Made by a program: the position numbers and the translations under genes. A stretch of 15,716 nucleotides of DNA. It comes from Isotricha intestinalis (lineage: Eukaryota; Ciliophora; Litostomatea; Vestibuliferida; Isotrichidae). A model generated the notes under the pieces. The model was not told where the DNA came from, searched no databases, and saw only the letters and a program-made list of their open reading frames with translations. Within the stretch, counting starts at the first letter, position 1. Each line of letters begins with the position of its first letter. Below are positions 8,249-15,716 of this stretch, one piece after another. Where the stretch lies: the NCBI GenBank assembly GCA_023807065.1, contig JAJJLU010004267.1, positions 1 to 15,716 on the forward strand, in the 5' to 3' direction.

Positions 8249-8790
8249 AATCAATATTTATTTTTATTTTTAATATCATAAACAATAAAATATATTATAA
8301 ATGTTACATAAGTATTTTTTATAAAAAAATTATTAAAACTTATTTAATTGAATTGATGTATAAATTTTAACTATTTAAAGATAAAATAATATAATAAAAA
8401 ATGTTCTTGGATTTGCTTTTTTTCATTTATGAAGCAAAAAGAAAATTATATTAATTAAAATATTTAAAGTTTTATTTATTTTCATTAAAACTTTTTGTTT
8501 TCATAAGACTTATAAATATGAAATTATTAAAAATAATAATTAAATTTAAAAAATCTTGATTTTTTATAATTTAAATTTTAAATTTTAAAATTATTATTAA
8601 GACTCTTTTCTTCTTTATATAAACATTTATTATTAAATAATTATAAAATGCATAATATCAAAGTATAAAGTAACTTTAATATTTACAAAAAACAAAAAAT
8701 AAAAAAGAAATAAATAAAAAGTTAGAAATAAACATAATAAATTTTCTAAAAAAAAGAGTTTTAATTTTTTAAATAAAAAAAAAAATAAAT
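8249..8790. other. Non-coding A+T-rich stretch upstream of tRNA and downstream of LC8
   Basis: This 542-bp interval separates the 5' side of tRNA-Pro from the 3' end of the LC8 gene, both on minus. It is nearly pure A+T with no supportable reading frame. It contains AT-only inverted repeats, the clearest with arms TAAAAAATC and GATTTTTTA at 8547-8566, and another with TTTGCTT/AAGCAAA near 8413-8438. Both are within chance expectation at this composition. The LC8 3' UTR must lie at its right end. Confidence 0.6.
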
Positions 8791-9063
8791 TTACCCAGAT
8801 TTGAACAATAAAACAGCAATTTGACCAAGATAAAAATAGATAAAATGTTTAGTTTCATGAGTAACATAAGACCCAAAATTTCTTCCAACAACACAATGCC
8901 ATGTAGGATTATGTTTTCTATCAAATTCTTTTTTAATATAACAAGCAATATCTTTTTCAATATTATAAGAATCAATTGCTTTTGTTGCAACATTAATTGC
9001 ATCTTGTTGCATATCTTCAGTCATATCTGAATTTTTAATTATTGCTTTTCTTTCTTTATCCAT
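8791..9063 (-). CDS. Dynein light chain LC8-type (DYNLL family)
   Basis: This complete 90-residue protein is nearly collinear with animal DYNLL1 (89 residues). Diagnostic blocks are [55 protein letters not shown] and [22 protein letters not shown]8 is a homodimeric hub that binds short TQT/GIQ-type peptides in partner proteins and promotes their dimerisation. It is a subunit of cytoplasmic and axonemal dyneins but also has many dynein-independent partners. The beta-strand that forms the peptide groove (around the [11 protein letters not shown] segment) is intact, so partner binding should be conserved. The start ATG follows TTAAAA and gives the expected N-terminus; it ends in TAA. Its 5' side faces the stop of the next minus-strand gene 80 bp away, so each gene has a very short leader. 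Confidence 0.98.
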   Translation of the reverse strand: MDKERKAIIKNSDMTEDMQQDAINVATKAIDSYNIEKDIACYIKKEFDRKHNPTWHCVVGRNFGSYVTHETKHFIYFYLGQIAVLLFKSG

Positions 9064-9143
9064 TTTTAATTATATCTTAATTTAATTAAAAAGTTTTTAA
9101 TATTGTTTTTTTTAAAAAAAAGAATGTTAAAAAAATTATTAAT

Positions 9144-10547
9144 TTATTTATTATTTAATTTTATTTTTGTTCTTATTTGCTCTATTTGAGATTCTATTTT
9201 TAATATTCTTTCATTTTTTTCTTTTTTAAATTTTATATCTTTTAATGTTCTTGGATTTTCAGGAAGTTTTAATAAACAATCTTCAAGATATTTTTTTTCT
9301 TTTAATAATTGATTCAATTGACCCTCTAAACTATCTTCTTCTTCATTATATTTTCTTTCATATTCAAAATCAGTAGTTTTTTTATATGAATTTCTATTAT
9401 AATTTTTTTCATAAGAATTATTATTTTTATTTTCTGAATTAATATTTGCTTCACTTTCATATAAATTATGCTTGTAAGTATATTCTTGTCTATTACCACA
9501 ATTTGGGTTATCATATTCTTTATAATTATAAATGTTATTGTTGTTATAGTTATTACTTTCATTACTATTCTTTTTATTTAGTGTATTTTTTAATGTCATT
9601 AATTCTTTTTGTAGATTAAATGTTATTGCTTTTTGTTCTTCTAAATGAGAATTAAAATTCTCATTTTCTTTTTTTGTTTTTTGGAAATTTTTATTTAAAG
9701 AATCATAATCTTTTTCCAATTGACTTTTAACTTTTTCTAATTCTTTGATTCTATTTCTTAAATTATTTATTTCTTCTTTTGATTCAGCAAGAGCAATAGA
9801 TAAATTTTCACTTTGATTGATTTGTTTTTCTTTAAATCCTTTTAATTTATCGTTTTCAATTTTTAAATTTTCAACTTTCATTTTTAAATTATCATTTTCT
9901 TCTTTTAGTTCATTATTTTCAGAATATTTTAAATCTAAAGTTTGTTTTAAATTATCCATTTCTCTTTCCATTTCTTCCATATTATCATTTATATTATTGT
10001 AAGGAATTTCATCTTTTCTTTGAGCTAATTGTTCCCTTAATTCATTTATTAAAGAATCTTTATATGATATTTCATTTTCTAATTGTTCTATTTTTCTATT
10101 ATTATTATAATTGTTATTATTGTTATTTATATTATAATTTTTATTATAGTTTCTTTGTTCTCTTTCTTCTCTTTCATAATTTTTATTTACATTAGGATTA
10201 AAAGTTGAATGGTAATTATTATTTTGATAACTATCATCTTCATATTGTTTTTTATTTTTATAATTAATTTCTTCATATTTTGGATTGTTATATTTATACT
10301 CTATATTATAATCCATATCATTATCATTATTTACAATACTTCTTTTATTATTATTATTTGTTTGATTTGAATATAAATTTCTTTCATTTGATTCTTGAAA
10401 TTTATTTAATTTCTTCATTTTTTCTTCAAATAACTTAGAATTCTTTTCCATTTCTCTTAAATATTCTTCATTTATATCATTATAGTTAATGTTATCATCT
10501 TGAAAATCATCTCCTCCAAATTTCGCAGTTTTATTTTTAAAACTCAT
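9144..10547 (-). CDS. Asn-rich coiled-coil protein with conserved-looking C-terminal helix module
   Basis: From the ATG at 10547 this encodes 467 residues (MSFKNKTAKFGGDDFQD). The frame extends 30 bases upstream only to a TTG, which I do not accept as a start. The first ~130 residues are Asn/Tyr-rich and disordered. Residues from about 140 to 320 form a long heptad-patterned coiled coil (for example ELKEENDNLKMKVENLKIEN), followed by another Asn-rich linker. A compact helical module closes the protein at about 407-467, with KLPENPRTLKDIKFKKEK flanked by Leu/Ile heptads. This Pro-Arg-containing hinge between helices looks conserved rather than low-complexity, unlike the rest, but I cannot name its family. 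The architecture suggests a cytoskeletal or basal-body scaffold, as inference only. It ends in TAA. Confidence 0.75.
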   Translation of the reverse strand: MSFKNKTAKFGGDDFQDDNINYNDINEEYLREMEKNSKLFEEKMKKLNKFQESNERNLYSNQTNNNNKRSIVNNDNDMDYNIEYKYNNPKYEEINYKNKKQYEDDSYQNNNYHSTFNPNVNKNYEREEREQRNYNKNYNINNNNNNYNNNRKIEQLENEISYKDSLINELREQLAQRKDEIPYNNINDNMEEMEREMDNLKQTLDLKYSENNELKEENDNLKMKVENLKIENDKLKGFKEKQINQSENLSIALAESKEEINNLRNRIKELEKVKSQLEKDYDSLNKNFQKTKKENENFNSHLEEQKAITFNLQKELMTLKNTLNKKNSNESNNYNNNNIYNYKEYDNPNCGNRQEYTYKHNLYESEANINSENKNNNSYEKNYNRNSYKKTTDFEYERKYNEEEDSLEGQLNQLLKEKKYLEDCLLKLPENPRTLKDIKFKKEKNERILKIESQIEQIRTKIKLNNK

Positions 10548-10616
10548 TAAATGTAATAATAATAAATTTAAAGTCAAAAATTTATAAAAAAAATATAAAT
10601 TAAAAAAATAAAAAAT

Positions 10617-11213
10617 TTAACCATAACAATTATAATAATATTTCATGTAATCATCTTCTGATTTTCTTTTAATATAATCAATATATTTTTTCTTTTCAAT
10701 ATCTCTAACATTATTATTTCTATTACTTAAAGTTTGAATGCCTTGTTCAGTAATATTATCAACATAATCATTATTACTAAAAAATCCAATTTTTTGAACT
10801 TTACTATTTCTTTGTTTAGCACTATAAAAAGATCTTGAAGTTCTATTTCTAAATTTTGGAAACATTTTATATAAAGAAGTTTGTTGAAGTCTATTTACAT
10901 CTCTAATTCCAAAACCATTTGTAGTATTAAAAAATGGATTTCTTAAAGTTTCTTCATTTACTAATTCTAATTCTTTCATATTTTTCTCGTAATTCATTTG
11001 CTTTACTCTTTTTTTTATATTGTTAAATTGATCATAGTTGTTTTTTAAATAATCTTTATATTCTTTTGCCATTGAACCTACTTTTTTTTTTAAAAGATTC
11101 ATCCATTTATCACTTTGATAATATGGGATTATTAATTTATCTGTACTCATATTTTTTTCAAAAGATTTTATTTCTGTTTGAAATAGTTTTCTATCAGAAC
11201 TATCATCATACAT
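10617..11213 (-). CDS. Hypothetical 198-residue basic protein with LC8-like binding motif
   Basis: The start ATG at 11213 follows seven A residues and begins MYDDSSDRKLFQTEIKSFEK. The protein is basic and less Asn-repetitive than its neighbours, with a Lys-rich helical stretch at about 45-80 and a mid region containing NPFFNTTNGFGIRDVNRLQQ and KFRNRTSRSFYSAKQRNSK. The mid region looks like real conserved sequence, but I recognise no family. The motif GIQTL around Gln160 resembles the GIQVD/TQT class of LC8-binding peptides. The gene lies only 69 bp upstream of the coiled-coil gene on the same strand and 144 bp downstream of the TBC gene. It ends in TAA. No membrane segment or enzyme motif is visible. 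Function unknown. Confidence 0.7.
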   Translation of the reverse strand: MYDDSSDRKLFQTEIKSFEKNMSTDKLIIPYYQSDKWMNLLKKKVGSMAKEYKDYLKNNYDQFNNIKKRVKQMNYEKNMKELELVNEETLRNPFFNTTNGFGIRDVNRLQQTSLYKMFPKFRNRTSRSFYSAKQRNSKVQKIGFFSNNDYVDNITEQGIQTLSNRNNNVRDIEKKKYIDYIKRKSEDDYMKYYYNCYG

Positions 11214-11357
11214 TTTTTTCTTTTTAGTTTGTTTTTTTATAATAAAATTTATATTGATTTGAATTAAAATAAAAAAATTATTTTGAAAAATCTACAAATT
11301 TACTATATAATAAAATTAATTTATAAATAATAATATCAATATTAATTATAAATTATT

Positions 11358-13739
11358 TTATTCTCCCGAAAAATAATCTTCATTAATTGAATTAATCTTA
11401 TCCATAATTTTATCAGTGAATTTAACATTACTTATTCCATCAATAAATTCATCTTCAGTTAATTTAATATTAGATAATTGTTGAAGTGTAGTTACAATTT
11501 CTTCAAAATCCATTTTAAGAAAATTTTCTTCATAATAATTTAAAATAACAATTGCAGTTTTATATAATGTACAAATACCTTCAATCATATAAACATCCCA
11601 AATTCTAAATGTTAATTCAACAGATAAACTTCTAGAATATAAAGTCATAAACCATTCGATTAAAAAATGTTCAGGAATAATATCTAAATTAAAAAAATGA
11701 TTATATAACTTAGGTAAATTACAAAAAAAAATTTCTTGAAATAATTCAAGTCTACTTTTAATTTTTTTTTCATCTAACCTATAAAAAGGTAAAATTGAAG
11801 GATTTAAAATAATATTCATTAAACAAATAAAACTTTGAAATTTCTCCATTTGTAATATTAATGTTCCAGCAACATAACTTAAGCCTTGAACATATCCTAT
11901 ATCTGGTCTACTTATTACAAAAGCTCTTAAAATTTCTCTTAAATCTTCACTTTCAGGAGAATTATTTTTAAAAACTCCTAAATTAAAAAATGTTCTTTCT
12001 ATATCTAAATCTATTAAATTAATACTCTTTTCTTTATCTCTTGTTTGAATTATATATTGACTATAACTTTTATTTGATTGTGATATTTGAAAATTTTCTT
12101 CTTCTTCTTCATTTAAATTATTCTTATTATTTGACTTTTTATTTTTTAAAAGAAGTTTTATTGATTTTATTACTTCTATATTATAATAATCTTTTGTTAT
12201 TGAAAATTTATTTCCTATACATAACATCCATATTCTTCCTCTTATTTTTTGTGGTATTCCTTCATAAAAATAATGCTTAAAATTTTTATTTGATTTCATT
12301 ATATTCCAATTAGGTAAAATTTCCTTTAACCAATAATTTGCTCTTTTTTCATCATTTTCATGTTTAATTTCTAATTTTTTTAAATGAATTTTTTCCATTT
12401 CCTGTTTTAATTTAATTTGCTTTTTATACATTTCTCTATTTTCTAAAACTAATTTTCTATGTTTTTCTTCTTCTTCTTTGGTTTTTGGAGGTAAATTTTC
12501 TGGTCTAAATGACATAGGACCTTCTTGAAAATTTGAAGATAAAGAAATATTTAAAATATTGATATAACTTCTTAATTCCGTCATTGAATTTTCTGTTGGT
12601 TTTGTTGATGTTAAAGTTGAAATATTTTGTTCCTGTAATAATTTATTATATGAAAATTCATCTATATCACTTTCATTGAAGTCATTTAAAATTTCTTCTT
12701 CTAAAATTTGAATATTATTTAATTGAGAATATATATTATTATTATTATTATTATTAATAGAAATCCAATTTTCATCTGATAATGAAATTTCATTTTTAAT
12801 ATCTTTTATTTTTTTTTGGAAAATAATTGGTTGATTATTATATATTTTTCCAATAAATAAAATTGAATCTTTATCAGAAATAAACATTGTAGAATAAGCA
12901 CTTGTTTTAATATCTATAATATTTTCATTAGAATTTAAAAAATAATTATAATTTATACTTTTATCTTTATTTAATAATACAAGAGGTTCTTCAGTATTAA
13001 TTTTACTTTGATTATAAGTATTATCTCCAAATATTATAATATTACCATTATTTAATAAAATACAAGAATGTCTTTTTCCAAGAGCAATTTTTTTTATTTT
13101 AATATTATTTAAAATTTCACTTGGTGTATCAATTCTAAATCTGTCATTAATTCCACATTGTCTACAAGAATTATCTCCCCATGTAAATATATAATTTAAA
13201 TTTTTATCATCATTTCTTTTTTTACAATTTGCCATATGAAAATTTTCTCCAGAGCAAATATCTTCTGTTGAATATTCTAATAAATCTAATATTAATTTTT
13301 GATTTTTGTCTCCTTCTTTTTGATAATATATCATTCCTCCTAATGTTAAAAATAATGTTTCATCTATACTACATGATATTTTTTTTATTTGTTTCTTTTC
13401 GATAATTCCTGATAAAATATTAAGTTTTTTAATATTTAAATTATTTATATTTATTTCATTTTCTTCGGTTAAATATAATATATTTGATTTTGTAATTTTA
13501 TAAAACATTTTTTTAGCAAATGAAATAAAAGTAGTTTCTTCTTTATTATTGTTTTCCAATTGTTTTATTTCTGAATTATTATTGTTTATTGTTATAATAT
13601 AAATATTTGAATTAATATCAATAATATAACAATCATGGAAAATACTATTATAAATCAAATATTTATTGCTTTTATTATCTCTATTATCTTCATTATTTAA
13701 ATTAATATAAAATAATTTATCATTATTGTCTTCTTCCAT
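11358..13739 (-). CDS. RCC1-like repeat plus TBC-domain Rab GTPase-activating protein
   Basis: A 793-residue protein. The N-terminal ~340 residues look like a degenerate RCC1-type beta-propeller: FTWGDNSCRQCGIND around Trp187, then KKIALGKRHSCILLNNGNII and FGDNTYNQSKIN, the classic W/F-G-D-N...Q-x-G pattern. A linker with a charged coiled coil (about 421-470, KTKEEEEKHRKL...) leads to a full TBC domain at about 490-730. It opens with EGIPQKIRGRIWMLCIGN. The two catalytic fingers are present: IxxDxxR as IDLDIER (Arg582) and YxQG as YVQG (Gln618). Further TBC motifs are FLIEWFMTLYSRSL and RIWDVYMIEG. It should therefore be an active Rab GAP in membrane traffic; the target Rab is unknown. TBC is near certain; the RCC1 assignment rests mainly on two blades. 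The ATG at 13739 starts MEEDNNDKLF; it ends in TAA. Confidence 0.9.
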   Translation of the reverse strand: MEEDNNDKLFYINLNNEDNRDNKSNKYLIYNSIFHDCYIIDINSNIYIITINNNNSEIKQLENNNKEETTFISFAKKMFYKITKSNILYLTEENEININNLNIKKLNILSGIIEKKQIKKISCSIDETLFLTLGGMIYYQKEGDKNQKLILDLLEYSTEDICSGENFHMANCKKRNDDKNLNYIFTWGDNSCRQCGINDRFRIDTPSEILNNIKIKKIALGKRHSCILLNNGNIIIFGDNTYNQSKINTEEPLVLLNKDKSINYNYFLNSNENIIDIKTSAYSTMFISDKDSILFIGKIYNNQPIIFQKKIKDIKNEISLSDENWISINNNNNNNIYSQLNNIQILEEEILNDFNESDIDEFSYNKLLQEQNISTLTSTKPTENSMTELRSYINILNISLSSNFQEGPMSFRPENLPPKTKEEEEKHRKLVLENREMYKKQIKLKQEMEKIHLKKLEIKHENDEKRANYWLKEILPNWNIMKSNKNFKHYFYEGIPQKIRGRIWMLCIGNKFSITKDYYNIEVIKSIKLLLKNKKSNNKNNLNEEEEENFQISQSNKSYSQYIIQTRDKEKSINLIDLDIERTFFNLGVFKNNSPESEDLREILRAFVISRPDIGYVQGLSYVAGTLILQMEKFQSFICLMNIILNPSILPFYRLDEKKIKSRLELFQEIFFCNLPKLYNHFFNLDIIPEHFLIEWFMTLYSRSLSVELTFRIWDVYMIEGICTLYKTAIVILNYYEENFLKMDFEEIVTTLQQLSNIKLTEDEFIDGISNVKFTDKIMDKINSINEDYFSGE

Positions 13740-13815
13740 TATATTAATATTAAAAATATAAGAAATTAAAAAAAATAAAAATTCTTACCGAGAAAAATAA
13801 ATAAAATTTTAAAAA
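13740..13815. promoter_or_regulatory. 76-bp bidirectional intergenic region
   Basis: The start codons of the TBC gene (minus) and the Cys-rich coiled-coil gene (plus) face away from each other with only 76 bp between them. Both leaders and any promoter elements must fit here or overlap coding sequence. The sequence is nearly pure A+T except CTTACCGAG at 13784-13792. I cannot assign that motif a function. The promoter role is inferred from orientation. Confidence 0.5.
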
Positions 13816-15681
13816 ATGAATTTTCAAACTTATTCTTTATCAAATTCACCAAAAAACTTAATTCCTAATCAAAATTATCGAAATGAATTTAATTATCCTT
13901 GTAATTGTTGCCAATGCCATTGCAAATGTTGTTGTTGTCAATGTCCTTGTCCATGCCAATGTCATCAACAACCAATAAATCAACTAGAAGAAAAAAAAAA
14001 TAATATTAATCAAGATATGTATTATGAAGAAAATAATTACCCTCAAAATCTTAATAATAGAAATTTCCATAAACCAAATAACGTAAGTTTACAAAATATA
14101 ATGTCTCAAGAATCAATAGGAAAAAATGAGAATAATTTCAATAATTATATAAATATGCCAATTAATTATTGTAAAGATGATGTTGAAGGATTTAATAATA
14201 ATAAATTACCAAACATGAGATTAAATGAGGAAATAAATTATATTAATAATAATACTATTTCAAATACTACAAATGACAATTCTCCTATTCAAAGTTCTAA
14301 TTTTTATTCTCCTTTTGTAAACGAACAAAAAAATATATATGATAATGAAATTGATGTAAATAAATTTAAATATCAAGAACCTAATGATATTTATAATAAT
14401 AGTAATAGATTTGATATAAATTATTGTAATGAATATGATAATCCAAAACAAAATAGAATTAATAGAAATATGAAATCTTTTTCTTCTAATAGAAAAAATA
14501 TTTATATTAATACTACATATGATGATTCTTTTCAAAATTTAAGACATAATAAAAATATTAATGGAAATGAAATGAGAGATGAAAATAGATTTAAGTTTTT
14601 CAATCAAACTGACTTTAATAATTGTAATGAGAATAGACCCAATAATTTAGAGTCTAATTATCAAAGAACTTGTTATGAAACCCTTAATTATTCTCAACCT
14701 AAGAGAAATTTCAATAACAATAATCACAATAGATCATTTGGAAATTTATTGAAAGAAGAAAATAAGTTTATAGGAAAGAGAAAAGTCTTAAATCCTTTTA
14801 AAAATAATTATTATCTTCAAATACCAAAAAAAAGAGTAAGTAATAGAAGAAATAAATTATATATTCAAAAATTTAGTTTAAATATTTTGGGAGAAGAAAT
14901 AGATAAAAATAATAGTGAATATAATTCTAAATTTCAAAATGATGATTTAAATAATAATAATAATTATATTATTCAAAATCAAAATGAAGAAATTGATAAA
15001 TTAAAAGAAAAATTAAATAAGAAAAATGAAGAAAAAAATAAATTAAATTCACAATTAAATGAAATTCAAAATGATTTATTAAAATTAAAAAAAGAAAATA
15101 GTAATTTACATAAATTAATAAATAATAATAATGATGATGATGAAAAAAATATCTTAAAAGCAGAAATAGAACAATATAAAAATAATTTATTAAATTTACA
15201 AAATGAAAATAATCAATTAAAAGATGAAAATAGTAAAATGAAAGAGAAATTAAATTCAAATAATTTAGGTAATATAAATAATGATGAATTCTTAAGTTTC
15301 AATAATAATGAAATTCAGTTTAATAATGAGAATAATCAAAACTTTAAAAATAATCCTCTTAGAAATAAAGGAAAAAATCCAGAATTAGAATCAATTCAAG
15401 AAGAAAATAAGAAATTATCTCAAAAAATATTAGATTATGAAAATTTGCTTAATAATGAAAAAAAGAGTTTAAAAGAGCCTTTTGATAATTTAGAAGTAAA
15501 AAATGGAGGTAAATTATTTTATAAAGGAATTGAATATACTGAAGAAGAATATTTGAAGAAAATAACTCAATCAAAAACAAAGAAAATATTAAGTAGTTCT
15601 ATTTCTTCTGGTAAATTAATATCAAAATTAAAAATTGAAACAGATTTAAGTGTAAACCAATTAAATCTAAAATTAAAGTAG
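13816..15681 (+). CDS. Asn-rich coiled-coil protein with N-terminal cysteine string
   Basis: This 621-residue protein begins MNFQTYSLSNSPKNL after an A-rich leader. Residues 29-49 hold 13 Cys in 21 positions, in a C-x-C/CC pattern with Gln, His, Lys and Pro between them. Such density is known in palmitoylated cysteine-string proteins and in metallothionein-like metal binders; which applies here is undecided. Residues from about 55 to 330 are Asn/Tyr-rich and disordered. Basic KGKRKV/KKRVSNRRNK-type patches lie near 320-350. A heptad-patterned coiled coil runs from about 391 to 495 (EEIDKLKEKLNKKNEEKNKL and following), with a second shorter one near 520-560. The final ~60 residues (GGKLFYKGIEYTEEEYLKKI) look globular or amphipathic rather than low-complexity. 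No known family recognised. It ends in TAG, the only TAG stop in the window; the sequence after it may still be coding in another frame. Confidence 0.75.
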   Translation: MNFQTYSLSNSPKNLIPNQNYRNEFNYPCNCCQCHCKCCCCQCPCPCQCHQQPINQLEEKKNNINQDMYYEENNYPQNLNNRNFHKPNNVSLQNIMSQESIGKNENNFNNYINMPINYCKDDVEGFNNNKLPNMRLNEEINYINNNTISNTTNDNSPIQSSNFYSPFVNEQKNIYDNEIDVNKFKYQEPNDIYNNSNRFDINYCNEYDNPKQNRINRNMKSFSSNRKNIYINTTYDDSFQNLRHNKNINGNEMRDENRFKFFNQTDFNNCNENRPNNLESNYQRTCYETLNYSQPKRNFNNNNHNRSFGNLLKEENKFIGKRKVLNPFKNNYYLQIPKKRVSNRRNKLYIQKFSLNILGEEIDKNNSEYNSKFQNDDLNNNNNYIIQNQNEEIDKLKEKLNKKNEEKNKLNSQLNEIQNDLLKLKKENSNLHKLINNNNDDDEKNILKAEIEQYKNNLLNLQNENNQLKDENSKMKEKLNSNNLGNINNDEFLSFNNNEIQFNNENNQNFKNNPLRNKGKNPELESIQEENKKLSQKILDYENLLNNEKKSLKEPFDNLEVKNGGKLFYKGIEYTEEEYLKKITQSKTKKILSSSISSGKLISKLKIETDLSVNQLNLKLK

Positions 15682-15716
15682 TTAATAATATTAAAGATTT
15701 AGGAGAAAGTAGTAAT

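Noticed and set aside
8413..8438. TTTGCTT/AAGCAAA inverted repeat near the tRNA
   Set aside because: Seven-base arms in near pure A+T DNA, with no terminator or gene end to give it a role.
8547..8566. Inverted repeat TAAAAAATC/GATTTTTTA with AT-rich flanking arms, possible cruciform or structured RNA
   Set aside because: Two-base loop, AT-only arms and imperfect flanks; such repeats are expected by chance at this composition.
8769..9002. Leu-rich minus-strand frame overlapping LC8
   Set aside because: Frame-shifted reading of the LC8 gene, which itself is unambiguous.
10548..10577. Upstream extension of the coiled-coil protein beginning at TTG
   Set aside because: Same reason: the first ATG is at 10547, and the extra residues are Leu-rich translation of A+T spacer.
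13740..13788. GGTAAG on the minus strand as a 5' splice site in the TBC leader
   Set aside because: No acceptor AG occurs before the ATG, and the downstream frame is complete without an intron.
1..15716. Search for transposons, CRISPR arrays, telomeric repeats, viral or toxin genes
   Set aside because: No transposase, reverse transcriptase or integrase motif, no regular direct-repeat array, no C4A4- or C4A2-type telomere tract, and no viral or toxin protein seen.

Overview
This is a gene-dense stretch of an extremely A+T-rich eukaryotic nuclear genome. The evidence is a beta-adaptin, an LC8 dynein light chain, a PP2C phosphatase, a Rab-GAP (TBC) protein, a eukaryotic-type tRNA gene with internal A and B boxes and no encoded CCA, asparagine-rich low-complexity proteins and A-rich leaders before start codons. 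No gene needs an intron to make sense. Nine complete reading frames end in TAA (eight) or TAG (one), so the Tetrahymena/Paramecium code, in which TAA and TAG mean Gln, is excluded. A protist with a compact, nearly intronless, Asn-rich genome fits best. A litostome (rumen-type) ciliate is one plausible candidate. Anaeramoebae, dictyostelids and anaerobic fungi cannot be ruled out from this window alone.

Layout. The left edge cuts a minus-strand Alba-domain nucleic-acid-binding protein. A plus-strand cluster follows: a putative N-myristoylated/palmitoylated small protein (507-1274), a PP2C phosphatase with a long disordered N-terminus (1435-3291), a charged low-complexity protein (3500-4624) and a full-length AP-1/AP-2 beta-adaptin (4829-7723). 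The central ~1 kb (7724-8790) holds no protein gene but carries a tRNA-Pro(AGG) on the minus strand. A minus-strand cluster then runs from LC8 (8791-9063) through a coiled-coil protein (9144-10547) and a small unknown (10617-11213) to an RCC1-like plus TBC fusion (11358-13739). Only 76 bp separate the start codon of the TBC gene from that of a divergent plus-strand coiled-coil protein with an extraordinary cysteine cluster (13816-15681).

The recognisable proteins are generic eukaryotic cell machinery: clathrin-coat adaptor, Rab GAP, dynein light chain, Ser/Thr phosphatase and an RNA/DNA binder. There is no sign of an operon, mobile element, CRISPR or virus. The most unusual structure is compositional. 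In beta-adaptin, synonymous third positions alternate between A-ending and T-ending in sharp blocks of several hundred bases, and the PP2C gene switches once. The flanking intergenic DNA appears to share the same strand skew. Other points worth a second look are the RCC1-TBC fusion, the cysteine string, the dual-acylation signal and two candidate LC8-binding motifs in neighbouring gene products.
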